From an uncultured Schlesneria sp. (GTDB taxonomy: Bacteria; Planctomycetota; Planctomycetia; Planctomycetales; Planctomycetaceae): a stretch of 64,000 nucleotides of DNA. The DNA lies in NCBI GenBank assembly GCA_903858935.1, contig CAIOKO010000003.1, forward strand, positions 18,181 to 82,180, read 5' to 3'. This document shows positions 9,234-19,610 of the stretch, in pieces; position 1 is the stretch's first letter, and each line of letters opens with the position of its first letter. The notes beneath the pieces are model-generated. The model searched no databases. It saw nothing but the letters and a program-made list of their open reading frames with translations, and was not told the DNA's origin. Made by a program: the position numbers and the translations under genes.

Positions 9234-12233
9234 TCAGGGCGAGCTAACCGCCGATAATAGTGGGAGCCTATGCTCGATCAGGATCCACTCGCGGTTGAGT
9301 TCCATGTGCTGAAATTTCTGCTGCGTCCCTGAAGGCCAGAAGACTTCCACACTGTCCGCTGTCTGGTGGACTCCCAACCCGAAAACAAGTCGACGTTCGT
9401 TGGAGGCGTGAAATCCGTCGCCCGCCGTTAACTGCTGCGTCCATGTGTTGTTGCCGATCGAAATCCGGACGGTTGCTCCGATGGCATCGCGTGCCGAGTT
9501 TACGCAGACCAGTCGCAATCCCAGATAGTGGCCTGCGTGTTCGGTCCGATTCGTGAGCAGCGCCACTGGCTGATTAAGGTGTAAGATGCACACGTCGTCT
9601 CGGCCGTCGCGGTTCCAGTCCAGCCGGACAAGGGAACGTCCAGACCGTTTCGGTTGGAAAAATTCGCCAAGAATTTCGCTGGATACTTCGGCGAACGACC
9701 CGTCGCCTCGATTGCGGAAGAATTGTGCTGGCATGTCATATGGAACCGCGGGATCGATGGGGTCGTGGACGTGTCCATTCGTCACGATTAAATCGAGATG
9801 ACCATCCAGGTCGGCGTCGAGAAACTGGGTTCCCCATCCCAGTTGCAGGAAGCTCGGGTCGAACAGTCGTGCTTCTCGAGATCGATCGAGGAATGTTCCG
9901 TCCTTCTGCTGGGTGTAGAGATCATTCGATTGTCGATAAAAATTCGTGACAAACAGGTCGAGCCGGCCATCGTTGTTGTAATCCCCTGCCCCGATCCCCA
10001 TACAGGCTTTGGCCTGCCCCAGATGATCGAGCGCCAAACCCGAAAGCAGCGCCTGTTCATTAAATCTCGGATCATCGGGGGTCGTTGTTTGATTGAGAAA
10101 GAAGAAATTCGCAGACATATCATTGGCCACGAACAGGCTCAATCGGTGAGAACCATCGAAGTCGGCGGCCACAACTCCCAGTCCGCGTCCTTCGGCCGCA
10201 GCAAGTCCGTGGCTTTCACTCAGATCTCGAAAATGACCGTCTCCCAGATTCAAATAAAACCGGTCGGGCTCCGCCGGATAGTCGAGAGGGCTGCATCGAA
10301 CGGGGGCACGTTTGCTGCAGGGGATAAGCGGCGTTTCACCACCAAGGTATGTCACCACGTAAAGATCAGGCAAGCCGTCCTGATTAAAGTCGGCTAAAAC
10401 GCTACTGGATGTCCAGCCTCCGGCCGCTGTCTGTGCTGTTGCCGTGATGTCGGTGAACGTGCCGTCGCCGTTATTGTGATAAAACTGATTGCGTCCGATA
10501 TTTCCTATATACAGGTCGGGAAATCCATCGTTATCAAAATCGCCGGCAGTGACCCCCTGCCCGTAACCAAGATCTCGAAGCCCCGCCCGGTCGGTGACAT
10601 CTTCGAAATGTTCGTCGGAGATCGCGGTAGAATTGTCTCTAATCGTATTTCGAAATAGTCTGTCCGTCCGGGACGCATCAAACGGAGCCGGCGGCAGGTT
10701 ACCCCCTTGTGTGAAATACAGGTCTGGCAACAGGTCGCCGTCATAATCCAGGACAGCGATTCCGCCTCCATTCATTTCCGCCATCGATTCCATGTCTCCT
10801 GATCGGGCACCGTTCTGGTAGGTAAATTTGAGACCAGTGCGATCAGCATCATTTTGGAATGCGACATAATGGAGCGGTTCTTCCGTCGACAGTGGATTCC
10901 CCTTCGGACTGACAGGCCCGTTCAACGTCGGCAACGGGAAATGTGAAAGATCGATCCGGCGAGAAGGATCTTTGGCTGGAACGGTAAAATGAGTGGACGC
11001 CAATAGTCGTGGATAAAGTCGCTGAAGTGTTTCCCTCGGCCAGGCTGGATGCGGGCTTTGTTCCTTGAGCCTGAGGTGGCACCAGCCCGCGGCTTCCCAA
11101 TCGCGTCCCAGATCTTCCAGTCGACCGACAATTGATGGCAATTTTTTCGAATCGATTCCTCCCAACATCGATGTCAATTCAAAACCGAGCTCGGTTAAAC
11201 GTTGTGCACGGTCTGCAAACGGTCGCGCGAGATCAGGCTTTCCCAGTGTCACGAGGGCCTGGGAGAGTCGATAATTGGCGATCGCCAAATTGGGTTCCAG
11301 CCTGACCGCCTCCCAATAACAACGAGCTGCGGCTTCTCTCTGACCCTCTTTTTCGGCCACGACTCCCTGAGCCAGCCAGATCTCGGGATGAGTTGCTGCT
11401 GACGCTGGAATTCGACCAATTGCCTGCACAAATTCTTCGGAGGTTCCCGTTTCGGCGATGACTTGAATCAGAACCGCATGGGCCTCCAGCAAGTCTGGAT
11501 ACCTTTTCAGCACAGGCTCGAGATGCGATCTCGCGACCTGCGGCTGGTTATCTTTCCAGGCCTGTTTTGCCAGGATCAACTTTGGCAAGGGGTCGTCTGG
11601 GACCATTGCGATGCAGTGTTTGGCAAATTTCAATGCACCGTCCAGGTTCGGATGAAAGATTCCTGTGATCAACAGATAATTCGGCGTCACGATTCCGGAT
11701 CGCAGTCGTTCGAGAATGAGGCCTCGAACTTCCCAAGTCCGGCCTTCAAGCGTCATGAGATAGATCAACTGATCCAAAGCTGTCGGGTCCTGCGACGCAA
11801 TTTCCAAAGACTGCCGCAACAGACTTTCTGCCTCGGAAGCGTGTCCCGCGTCCAGTGCAATCCGCGCCAAATCTCGCAATGCCAGACTCTTGAGTTGAGG
11901 ATATCGTGTCGATACGCGCAGCAAGTATGAACTTGCCATCGCAGGATTTCTCAAGGCCACTGAGGCGGACCCTGCGACGGCCAGGGCACGGTCAGAATTT
12001 GAATTTGTTCGTAATTCATGAACTGCAAGCGTCAACGCTTGTCGGTAATCGCGTTGGCCGAGTGCCTGCTCAGCTTGAGCGACCCGAGAACTGGAAACGA
12101 CATACCAATAAAAAAGCGGTGCCAAGGCCAGAAGGCAACAAACGGAAGCACGCAGTAGGGATTTTACTCGAAATGTCGGAAATTTCATTGTAGCTGCGTG
12201 ATTCGTTACCGATCCGCGACGCCGGTCGGTCAT
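9234..12233 (-). CDS. TPR + FG-GAP repeat + ASPIC/UnbV (CRTAC1-like) protein
   Basis: N-terminal TM and TPRs, then FG-GAP repeats and C-terminal GATVRISIGNNTWTQQLTAGDGFHASNERRLVFGLG...VFWPSGTQQ. Start at ATG 12233 (MTDRRRGSV) overlaps the upstream stop as ATGA. Confidence 0.87.
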   Translation of the reverse strand: MTDRRRGSVTNHAATMKFPTFRVKSLLRASVCCLLALAPLFYWYVVSSSRVAQAEQALGQRDYRQALTLAVHELRTNSNSDRALAVAGSASVALRNPAMASSYLLRVSTRYPQLKSLALRDLARIALDAGHASEAESLLRQSLEIASQDPTALDQLIYLMTLEGRTWEVRGLILERLRSGIVTPNYLLITGIFHPNLDGALKFAKHCIAMVPDDPLPKLILAKQAWKDNQPQVARSHLEPVLKRYPDLLEAHAVLIQVIAETGTSEEFVQAIGRIPASAATHPEIWLAQGVVAEKEGQREAAARCYWEAVRLEPNLAIANYRLSQALVTLGKPDLARPFADRAQRLTELGFELTSMLGGIDSKKLPSIVGRLEDLGRDWEAAGWCHLRLKEQSPHPAWPRETLQRLYPRLLASTHFTVPAKDPSRRIDLSHFPLPTLNGPVSPKGNPLSTEEPLHYVAFQNDADRTGLKFTYQNGARSGDMESMAEMNGGGIAVLDYDGDLLPDLYFTQGGNLPPAPFDASRTDRLFRNTIRDNSTAISDEHFEDVTDRAGLRDLGYGQGVTAGDFDNDGFPDLYIGNIGRNQFYHNNGDGTFTDITATAQTAAGGWTSSSVLADFNQDGLPDLYVVTYLGGETPLIPCSKRAPVRCSPLDYPAEPDRFYLNLGDGHFRDLSESHGLAAAEGRGLGVVAADFDGSHRLSLFVANDMSANFFFLNQTTTPDDPRFNEQALLSGLALDHLGQAKACMGIGAGDYNNDGRLDLFVTNFYRQSNDLYTQQKDGTFLDRSREARLFDPSFLQLGWGTQFLDADLDGHLDLIVTNGHVHDPIDPAVPYDMPAQFFRNRGDGSFAEVSSEILGEFFQPKRSGRSLVRLDWNRDGRDDVCILHLNQPVALLTNRTEHAGHYLGLRLVCVNSARDAIGATVRISIGNNTWTQQLTAGDGFHASNERRLVFGLGVHQTADSVEVFWPSGTQQKFQHMELNREWILIEHRLPLLSAVSSP

Positions 12234-12424
12234 GATTTTTGATCGCGAAACAAACTGACTAATAGAAAGGCGATTCCGGTCACGATCGACACCGCTGCGA
12301 ACGGAAGTAGTATTGACTGCGCGAAGGCCTGATGGGGAAACCCGATCAACAACGAATGCGAAAACGCTTGTTCGCTCGAAAGGACCAAGACAGCTCCGGT
12401 TAACCCTCGCGTTCCCGAATTCAC
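12230..12424 (-). CDS. Small (64 aa) putative membrane protein, translationally coupled to the TPR/FG-GAP gene
   Basis: GTG at 12424 preceded by AAAGGAGGAAGAC (strong SD); MNSGTRGLTGAVLVLSSEQAFSHSLLIGFPHQAFAQSILLPFAAVSIVTGIAFLLVSLFRDQKS; stop overlaps downstream ATG (ATGA, 12230-12233). Confidence 0.65.
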   Translation of the reverse strand: MNSGTRGLTGAVLVLSSEQAFSHSLLIGFPHQAFAQSILLPFAAVSIVTGIAFLLVSLFRDQKS

Positions 12425-12850
12425 GTCTTCCTCCTTTAAGTAAAGGCACATGCAGATCAAACGAATTCCGGCCACGATACGGTTTCGCAATACGTTAATC
12501 AATGGCGATGGACAGGCATGCACGACGGCTCGGAATTTCCGGAAGAGATGTGATCGAGACATTTACGAACACGGAAATCCTGTTAGATGGATCGACGTTA
12601 CCCTCTTGAGGAATTTGACATTGTAAGTTTCATCGAAGTTCCTTGTGGCCGTAAAGCGGAAGCCTTTGGCGAACCGCCTGCGGTGGCTCTCGACCTCATT
12701 CAAAGTTTCGTCACACGACGATTGCGGAAGTGTCCCGATTCGACCGTCGTTGATTGGTGGCGTCAGGCCGAGGTATCGGTAAGATAGTCATGTCGTTCAG
12801 GTTCGAGTCGATTGCAAGGAATGGCTGTTTTACAAAGGAGTGCCTGACAC

Positions 12851-15286
12851 GTGAGTTTTTCCGATGATTTGACGCCGTCTCAACGAGCGGCAGTGGAGCA
12901 CTTTGAGGGTCCGTTGCTTGTTGTCGCGGGGCCAGGTTCGGGAAAGACCCGTGTGATCACGCGCAGGATCGCTCGACTGATTTCGCGTGGCGTTCACCCA
13001 CGTGAAATTCTCGCGATCACTTTTACCAATAAAGCCGCTCGGGTCATGAGCGAGAGAGTGCAGGCGTTACTGCCACGTTCTTTCGTCTGGGTCAGTACAT
13101 TTCATCGGTTCTGTGCAAAGCTGCTTAGAGAGCACGCCGCCGTTGCAGGCTTGTCGTCAAATTATTCGATCTTTGACGTCAGCGATCAATTGACGGTTTT
13201 GAAAAGTGTCCTGCAAGACCTCGATTTCGACGCCACGCATTTTCCCGCGTCTAAGCTACTTGGGAGAATCAGCAAGGCAAAAAATGATCTGATTACGGCA
13301 GAACAGTATCAGGCTCGTCATGCCAAATCTGTGGGGACACATATCGACGCCGTGGTCTCCCGCGTCTACCCTGCCTATCAGAAGCGGTTGCTCGAATCGA
13401 ATGCTGTCGATTTTGACGATTTGCTGATGCATGTCGCCCGGATGTTGACCGAAAACGAAGAATTGAGGTTGTCACTCGACGAACGTTTTCGATTCATTCT
13501 GGTCGATGAATACCAGGATACGAACCGCGCCCAGTACCAGATTGTCGCGGCGCTGTCTCAGCGCGAGCCCAATCTTTGTGTGACTGGCGATCCTGATCAG
13601 TCGGTATATGGCTGGCGCGGTGCCCAGATTGAAAACATCCTGCGATTTGAACGCGACTTCCCTCGAGTCGAACTGATTCGGCTGGAAGAGAATTTCCGCA
13701 GCACGCCGGAAATATTGGCTGCGGCCGACGAATTGATTCGGCACAACGAAAAACGTAAGCCGAAACGCTTGATCGCCACGCGGCCCAGCGGTCGACCCGT
13801 TGAATTACGCCGGTATCTCGACGGCCAGGATGAAGCAATGTCGATTTCGACAGAAATTCATTCGCTGGTGAAATCGGGCGATCGAAACTGGTCAGACTTT
13901 GCGATTTTCTATCGAGTGAATTCGTTGTCACGGTCAATCGAAACGGCCCTCTCACGCTGGAAGATACCGTATCAGGTCGCTGGAGGTCTCGCATTTTACG
14001 AACGGGCCGAAATCAAGGATGTGCTGGGCTATCTGCGGTTGATCGACAACCCGCGAGACAGAATCGCGTTTCTGAGAGTCGTCAACGCACCTGCGCGGGG
14101 AGTGGGAAAAAGTTCACTCGATCGTTTTGTGCAATGGGCGGATGCAGCGGGTATTGAATTGCTGGCGGCCGCAAGAAATTCTGAGCGAGTTCCCAATCTT
14201 TCCAAGAAAGCAGCCGTGGGACTTCGAGCGTTTGCCTCGCTGATCGACGAATTTGCCGAACTGGCAGCGAATCCATTCGGAGACGAAGCAGGTTCCACAG
14301 ATTTTCAGTTTGGCGACGAACCAACCGAGTCTGATGACAAACCCGCATCGATCGGGCCCGTGTCAACGCTGTTGAAGACTGTGCTGGAACGAACCGGCTA
14401 TTACCGACAATACGAGGGATCGTTGGAGGAAGACGAAATCCAGCGGAAGTCAAACGTCGACGAACTGATCAGTTCAGCAATGCTGTACGATCGCCAGCTT
14501 GCGGAAAAGGAAGACGTCGCAACGCTGGGAGGTTTTTTAGAGACAGCCAGCCTGACTCAAGACGTCGATTCATTGGAGGAAGATGTCGGTGCCGTGACAT
14601 TGATGACTTTGCACGCGGCCAAGGGACTGGAATTCCCGCACGTGTATGTCATCGGTGTCGAGCAGAATCTCATTCCGCACGAGAGATCGCTTCGTGAAAA
14701 CGACCCCTCGCAACTTGAAGAGGAGCGGCGACTCTTGTTCGTCGGAATCACTCGCGCGAAGGATCAGCTGGTCCTCACTCATACACAGCGCAGGGAAATC
14801 CACGGTCGAACCCTGTCAACAATTCCCAGCGATTTTCTGCAGGAACTGCGCGTCGAACGACGGGATTGCACTGCGGGTGACAACTACGGTGATGAGACTT
14901 CCGGCGACTCATTTGCCGTCGATTCCTACTCCGACAGTCTTGATGATTTCCTGGCGGACGAAATGACCACCAGCGGTCGAAGTTTGAAACGCAAGTCGGG
15001 GTTGAAGCGAGGGAAATCGCCGGCCTCTGAAAAACGTAAGGCGAAAGGGTTACCGCATCTCACAACGGCGGCGGCCTTGCAGTCTGGTTCTAATCAAGGC
15101 GTTGCACTTCCGATTGGATTCGCGATTGGCATGCAGGTCCGGCACCCGAGATATGGTCTGGGTACGGTGGTTGACGTCAGTGGTTTTTCACTAAGACGAA
15201 CCGTAACGGTCGACTTTACCGTCGATAACCGACGCGAAAGCTTTATCGCAGCCAAGTGCCCCCTTCAGCCGGTGGGATTGAGCTAA
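12851..15286 (+). CDS. uvrD: ATP-dependent DNA helicase UvrD/PcrA family (SF1)
   Basis: LTPSQRAAVEHFEGPLLVVAGPGSGKTRVITRRIA, DEYQDTNRAQYQ, GDPDQSVYGWRGA, TLHAAKGLEFPHVYVIGVEQNLIPHERS; PcrA-like C-terminal RHPRYGLGTVV. Confidence 0.93.
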   Translation: MSFSDDLTPSQRAAVEHFEGPLLVVAGPGSGKTRVITRRIARLISRGVHPREILAITFTNKAARVMSERVQALLPRSFVWVSTFHRFCAKLLREHAAVAGLSSNYSIFDVSDQLTVLKSVLQDLDFDATHFPASKLLGRISKAKNDLITAEQYQARHAKSVGTHIDAVVSRVYPAYQKRLLESNAVDFDDLLMHVARMLTENEELRLSLDERFRFILVDEYQDTNRAQYQIVAALSQREPNLCVTGDPDQSVYGWRGAQIENILRFERDFPRVELIRLEENFRSTPEILAAADELIRHNEKRKPKRLIATRPSGRPVELRRYLDGQDEAMSISTEIHSLVKSGDRNWSDFAIFYRVNSLSRSIETALSRWKIPYQVAGGLAFYERAEIKDVLGYLRLIDNPRDRIAFLRVVNAPARGVGKSSLDRFVQWADAAGIELLAAARNSERVPNLSKKAAVGLRAFASLIDEFAELAANPFGDEAGSTDFQFGDEPTESDDKPASIGPVSTLLKTVLERTGYYRQYEGSLEEDEIQRKSNVDELISSAMLYDRQLAEKEDVATLGGFLETASLTQDVDSLEEDVGAVTLMTLHAAKGLEFPHVYVIGVEQNLIPHERSLRENDPSQLEEERRLLFVGITRAKDQLVLTHTQRREIHGRTLSTIPSDFLQELRVERRDCTAGDNYGDETSGDSFAVDSYSDSLDDFLADEMTTSGRSLKRKSGLKRGKSPASEKRKAKGLPHLTTAAALQSGSNQGVALPIGFAIGMQVRHPRYGLGTVVDVSGFSLRRTVTVDFTVDNRRESFIAAKCPLQPVGLS

Positions 15287-17130
15287 TGGATATGATTGGA
15301 AGACAGATGACCTCGGAATTAGCTCAGTTGGAACTGCTGGCAAACGTCGATGATCTCGTCGCTCGTCTGGGCGCATGGTCCGTCGAATCATCGGCGTGGG
15401 AACCGGTTCAGCAAAGCCAGGCGCTGATCAAACGACTTTTAACCAGGCTTGAGCCATTGCGGGCACGAGTCGAAGCACCATTAGTCGTGGCGACGTTTGG
15501 TGGGACCGGCGTTGGCAAAAGCTCACTGGTCAACGGGCTGGTCGGAAAAGAGGTCACCTCAGCAGGACGCCAGCGGCCCACGACAACGCTTCCCATCGTA
15601 CTGGCACATCCGCAGACCGATCTCGATGTCTATGACTTACCTGCCAACGCGGATGACGCCGAGGTCCAAATCGTTCGCGTTGATACTCCTCTGCTGCGAG
15701 ATATTGTCATTATCGATTGCCCCGATCCTGATACCTCAGAGGCCGAAACAGCGACCAGTAATCTTGCGCGACTTCATCGGTTGTTGCCATATTGTGACGT
15801 CTTGCTCTATGTCGGAACGCAGCAGAAGTATCGGTCGGCCAAAGTCAGTGATGAACTTTTACAGGCAGCCAGCGGTTGTCGGCTGGTCTTCATTCAGTCA
15901 CATGCCGATCTTGATTCTGACATTCGTGACGATTGGCGGGCACACCTCAGTCCAAGGTTTCAAATTGCCGAGATGTTCTTCGTCAACTCGAAGCAGGCGT
16001 TTTTGGAACAGCAATCGGGCATCCGCCCGACGGGTGAGTTTGGTCGGCTTCTTGACTTGTTAATGCAAGAACTTTCGGCCACACAGCGCGTTCGAATCCG
16101 TCGCAGCAACCTGATGGGGCTGGTTCACGAAGTTCTCTCGCATGCCCGCGACGTACTGAATAAGCACGCTCCGCTCGTTCAGCGATTAGAGAAGGCTCTG
16201 GACGATCAGTGGCACCGCGCGACGGAACGAATGGCGAGTCGATTGCAAGACGAACTGCTCGTCAGTCGTGGTCTTTGGGAGCGGCGATTACTCGGACAGG
16301 TGACGCAGATGTGGGGCTACAGCCCCTTCGCTTCAGTCTTGAAGTTGTGGCACAGTCAGGCCAGTCTGCTCGCTTCCTTCTCATTAATGAGGTCGCAGAC
16401 AACCGCCCAGATGGCATTGGTCGGTCTCGTACATGGGACCCGCTGGTTAACGTCACAACAACAGGAGCACGACGCCGAGAAGCGTCTTGATTCATTGTCG
16501 TCACTCGGCTTGACCGATTCGGAATTGCGTGAAGCCCAGATGGTGATTACGGGCCACGTGCATTCGGCAAAGCTGGACCGGGCACCTCAAGAAACAGGCT
16601 CGTTTGATCATCTGCGTCATTCGGCAGCTGATGTGCAGCTGGAGTTTCTTACGGATGCCGCCCGACGCATTGATGATTTAATTCTGGATGCCGCCAAGAG
16701 AAACTCGCACTGGTTCACGCGATTTTGTTACGAAGCCTTTTTCACGTTGCTGCCCGGATTTCTATTATATCGGGTTGGTCGCAATTTCTTTTATGACTCG
16801 TTCTGGCTGGAAAAGCCTCTGCTGGACACCAACTTTTACATTCCGGCAGCCCTGTTTCTGGCCTGTTGGGCGGGGATGTTCGTAATGAGCTACACATGGC
16901 GTTTGCGTCGTGGCCTGACCCGCCGGATTGAGACCATGGCTCGCGAGCTTGCCAGTGCAAAGGCCGGGGCAGGATTATTCCCCGAACTTGAACAGCGCTG
17001 CGCCGAATATGCTCGTCACCGTGACCGCCTCGACCAGTTCTCGGCGAGTCTCGATTCCATCCGCCAAAGTTACTCTGCCGTGAACCTGGACGACCGATTA
17101 AGTCTAGTCCAAGAAGATTACAAATCTTAA
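15286..17130 (+). CDS. Membrane-associated P-loop GTPase (MMR_HSR1/dynamin-like)
   Basis: VVATFGGTGVGKSSLVNGLVG (Walker A), IVIIDCPDPDTSE (G3-like), C-terminal hydrophobic pair; ATG overlaps the uvrD stop (TAATG). Confidence 0.78.
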   Translation: MDMIGRQMTSELAQLELLANVDDLVARLGAWSVESSAWEPVQQSQALIKRLLTRLEPLRARVEAPLVVATFGGTGVGKSSLVNGLVGKEVTSAGRQRPTTTLPIVLAHPQTDLDVYDLPANADDAEVQIVRVDTPLLRDIVIIDCPDPDTSEAETATSNLARLHRLLPYCDVLLYVGTQQKYRSAKVSDELLQAASGCRLVFIQSHADLDSDIRDDWRAHLSPRFQIAEMFFVNSKQAFLEQQSGIRPTGEFGRLLDLLMQELSATQRVRIRRSNLMGLVHEVLSHARDVLNKHAPLVQRLEKALDDQWHRATERMASRLQDELLVSRGLWERRLLGQVTQMWGYSPFASVLKLWHSQASLLASFSLMRSQTTAQMALVGLVHGTRWLTSQQQEHDAEKRLDSLSSLGLTDSELREAQMVITGHVHSAKLDRAPQETGSFDHLRHSAADVQLEFLTDAARRIDDLILDAAKRNSHWFTRFCYEAFFTLLPGFLLYRVGRNFFYDSFWLEKPLLDTNFYIPAALFLACWAGMFVMSYTWRLRRGLTRRIETMARELASAKAGAGLFPELEQRCAEYARHRDRLDQFSASLDSIRQSYSAVNLDDRLSLVQEDYKS

Positions 17131-18731
17131 GCATCTGCAATGAATGAGGTGCGGGCGGAAGCCGGGAATCGACATGAAACTTCGAAAAACTCCAAGCTGC
17201 ATGATCGCCGCCGTACCAATTGAGAGTAAGATGACGAATGTTGCGCAGGCAGCTTTTTCTCGATGTGCGTCGCTTTCCGATCGATAAAAAACATCAGCTG
17301 AATCAGGTAGACTCCAATCCAAGCTTGATCCATCCATTAAAAAAACTATCTGGAGAAGTCGGTACAAGCCTGGCTGAAATTAGTAAAAATGTCCTGCGGG
17401 AATCCGGAATTCCAAGCTTACCGTATCCGGTTCACAGGTCTCCAAGGATGCCTAAAAGCGTGATTATATTAATACTTGAGTAAAACACGAATTGGCGAGA
17501 AAACGCAATGTGCCGTGTCGCCCGGCAGATGAACACTGCTGGCAGGCTGAGAATCCAGTTTGACACGGGAACCGGTCAGGAATTAGTCCACAAAATGTCC
17601 AAAGACATCTGCAAAGCAACGGCGACAGAGATCGATGAAACCGATGTTTTTGAAATCTCTCCTGCCGGCCAACAAATGCGTTGCAATAAGCTCACGAAAC
17701 ATGTCATTACAAACGCGAACGGCAGATACCATAGGTGAATCGTCAGCCCCACCGTAAACATCGAGCAGGAGCTGTTTGCGAAAAATGACTGAGATCGAAT
17801 GTAAGATCTGGCTGTGGGTTTGACACCGTCAATAAGACACCAAAACACGCATGGGATTAACAATTGCTTGGCGGGGTTTGTGACGGTCACAAGAAACGGG
17901 ATCAGTTTGTCCCGTCGCAAATGCCAAGCCGGCTGACAGGGCGATCAATGCCGGAACCCGCGTATCCGAATGCTGTACCCGAGGCGACGGCGTAATGTAA
18001 TACAATTGTGATATATGAAATGCAACTTAATAATTCGAGTGAGGTCCGTCGGTGTGAATCATTTAGAGTCAGGTTCAATAAGTGAGGAGTACGATGTTAG
18101 TAACGACGTAAAAGGTGTTATGTCATGAAGTGTATTGTGGTTAAGTATGCAAAATACGTGTTATTAATATCATGTAGAAATATGTGACAAGGCCGGGGAA
18201 GTGGGAGCGATTGTTGACTCATTTCCATTCATTTAAGTTTAACAGACTACGGCGAGCGTCTTATACAGTGTGGGGCATGATCAACCACGGAGTTCCTGTT
18301 TAAAATCAAGTGCGCTCCCCATATTCAGGATTCACGGAACTTCAAAAAGGCCAGCGAAACTGCCGCTACAAATCAGAGAACATCCGGGGGCGAGTCGTGG
18401 TCAAGCCCATTCAGAGGCTCCCGTAATGTCGGAATCGCCCAAGTCGCCATTCTTGACTGGCTTTCTTGAGTTTGGAGTCCGATTTGTCGAAAAGCCTGAA
18501 CTTACGCCCCGCAGTGTGGGCGGGCGGATGCCGACTCGTTTGATACCAGTGGTGGCTTTCAATCGGCAAAGGATTTTTCTGGGACGGCGACCAGTCTGTG
18601 TTCAAGCCGACAAACGATGCCGTGAGGCAGGATAACGATCGCTTGTGGTCATGACATGATGCAAGAGAAAAGTCAGTCGTGACTTTTCTGCTTTAATGAT
18701 GTCGAGGTGAATATCAAGCTCGAATTGAAAA

Positions 18732-19610
18732 TCAAATCCGTTGGATCCAGAGGCTACCGCCGGGGTTCTTAAGGGCCAGTGGCATGCTCTTTTCCACTCT
18801 CTCAGGAAAATGCTTGCCGAGAAATTGATTCCATATACGAACTGTAAATGCCGAATTATATTGCAAGAACGCCCGCAGGATATAGGCCTCGTTCCAAAAC
18901 CACTGCCGCTTCAAAATCCATTCGGTATGGTATTCGAAGGGGTAATGGATGTCGTGAAAGTGAACGAATACACCTTTGGAAAGTCGCGGGATTATCTCGA
19001 ACAAAATGTGGTTAAGGTCACTACCGACTTTGGACACATGCGATGAGTCGACAAATAGAATATCACCGTCACCGAGTTCGCTGAATCGTTCCAAATCGAC
19101 ATCTTGAACCCGCTTCGGGATGAGATTAACGGTTTTTAAATCGTTGTCCGTCAGACGCGATTGAAGTCGTTCCGGGTAAGGGTCAATAAACGTCATTTGT
19201 ATCGAATTGTCAAAAAAACGCTCGCTTGTATCGAGCATCACGAAACTGGAATAGCCAGATCCGATTTCAATAATCCGTTTGGGTTTGGCGTAACGAATCA
19301 TGCTGTATAAAAGCAGGGCGTCTGAGTACGAAAAGTAGCCGTTGTCGAAAAAATATCGGGCTCCCGCCGTTGGTTTTTCGGTAAACGGCTGTTGTCCGTA
19401 GAACTGCCCAAGTTCTTCAAGAAGTTCAAGCTGTTCTTCCTGTCTTAGTTCAATCCCGCCAAGTTGACGTAGCGATCTGTCAAATATCCGCTCTTCGTCG
19501 CGACGAACTTCTTTCAGTGACGGGATTGGTGAGTAAAACGAACCGCCAGGGTTCTCACCAAAACCAGCCAGCCGATCGATCAATGTCCGCAATCGTGATA
19601 TTCCGTACAA
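18732..19610 (-). CDS. Class I SAM-dependent methyltransferase (Methyltransf_24-like)
   Basis: KRIIEIGSGYSSFVML...MTFIDPYPERL...DILFVDSSHVSKVGSDLNHILFEIIPRLSKGVFVHFHDIHYPFEYH. Confidence 0.8.
   Translation of the reverse strand: MYGISRLRTLIDRLAGFGENPGGSFYSPIPSLKEVRRDEERIFDRSLRQLGGIELRQEEQLELLEELGQFYGQQPFTEKPTAGARYFFDNGYFSYSDALLLYSMIRYAKPKRIIEIGSGYSSFVMLDTSERFFDNSIQMTFIDPYPERLQSRLTDNDLKTVNLIPKRVQDVDLERFSELGDGDILFVDSSHVSKVGSDLNHILFEIIPRLSKGVFVHFHDIHYPFEYHTEWILKRQWFWNEAYILRAFLQYNSAFTVRIWNQFLGKHFPERVEKSMPLALKNPGGSLWIQRI

Noticed and set aside
17576-17920. 114-aa hydrophobic - strand ORF
   Set aside because: Hydrophobic segments but no recognisable family, no clear SD, and located in an ORF-poor region; could not be supported.
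18270-18635. 121-aa + strand ORF before the methyltransferase
   Set aside because: No recognised motifs and Arg/Pro-rich translation typical of a spurious frame.
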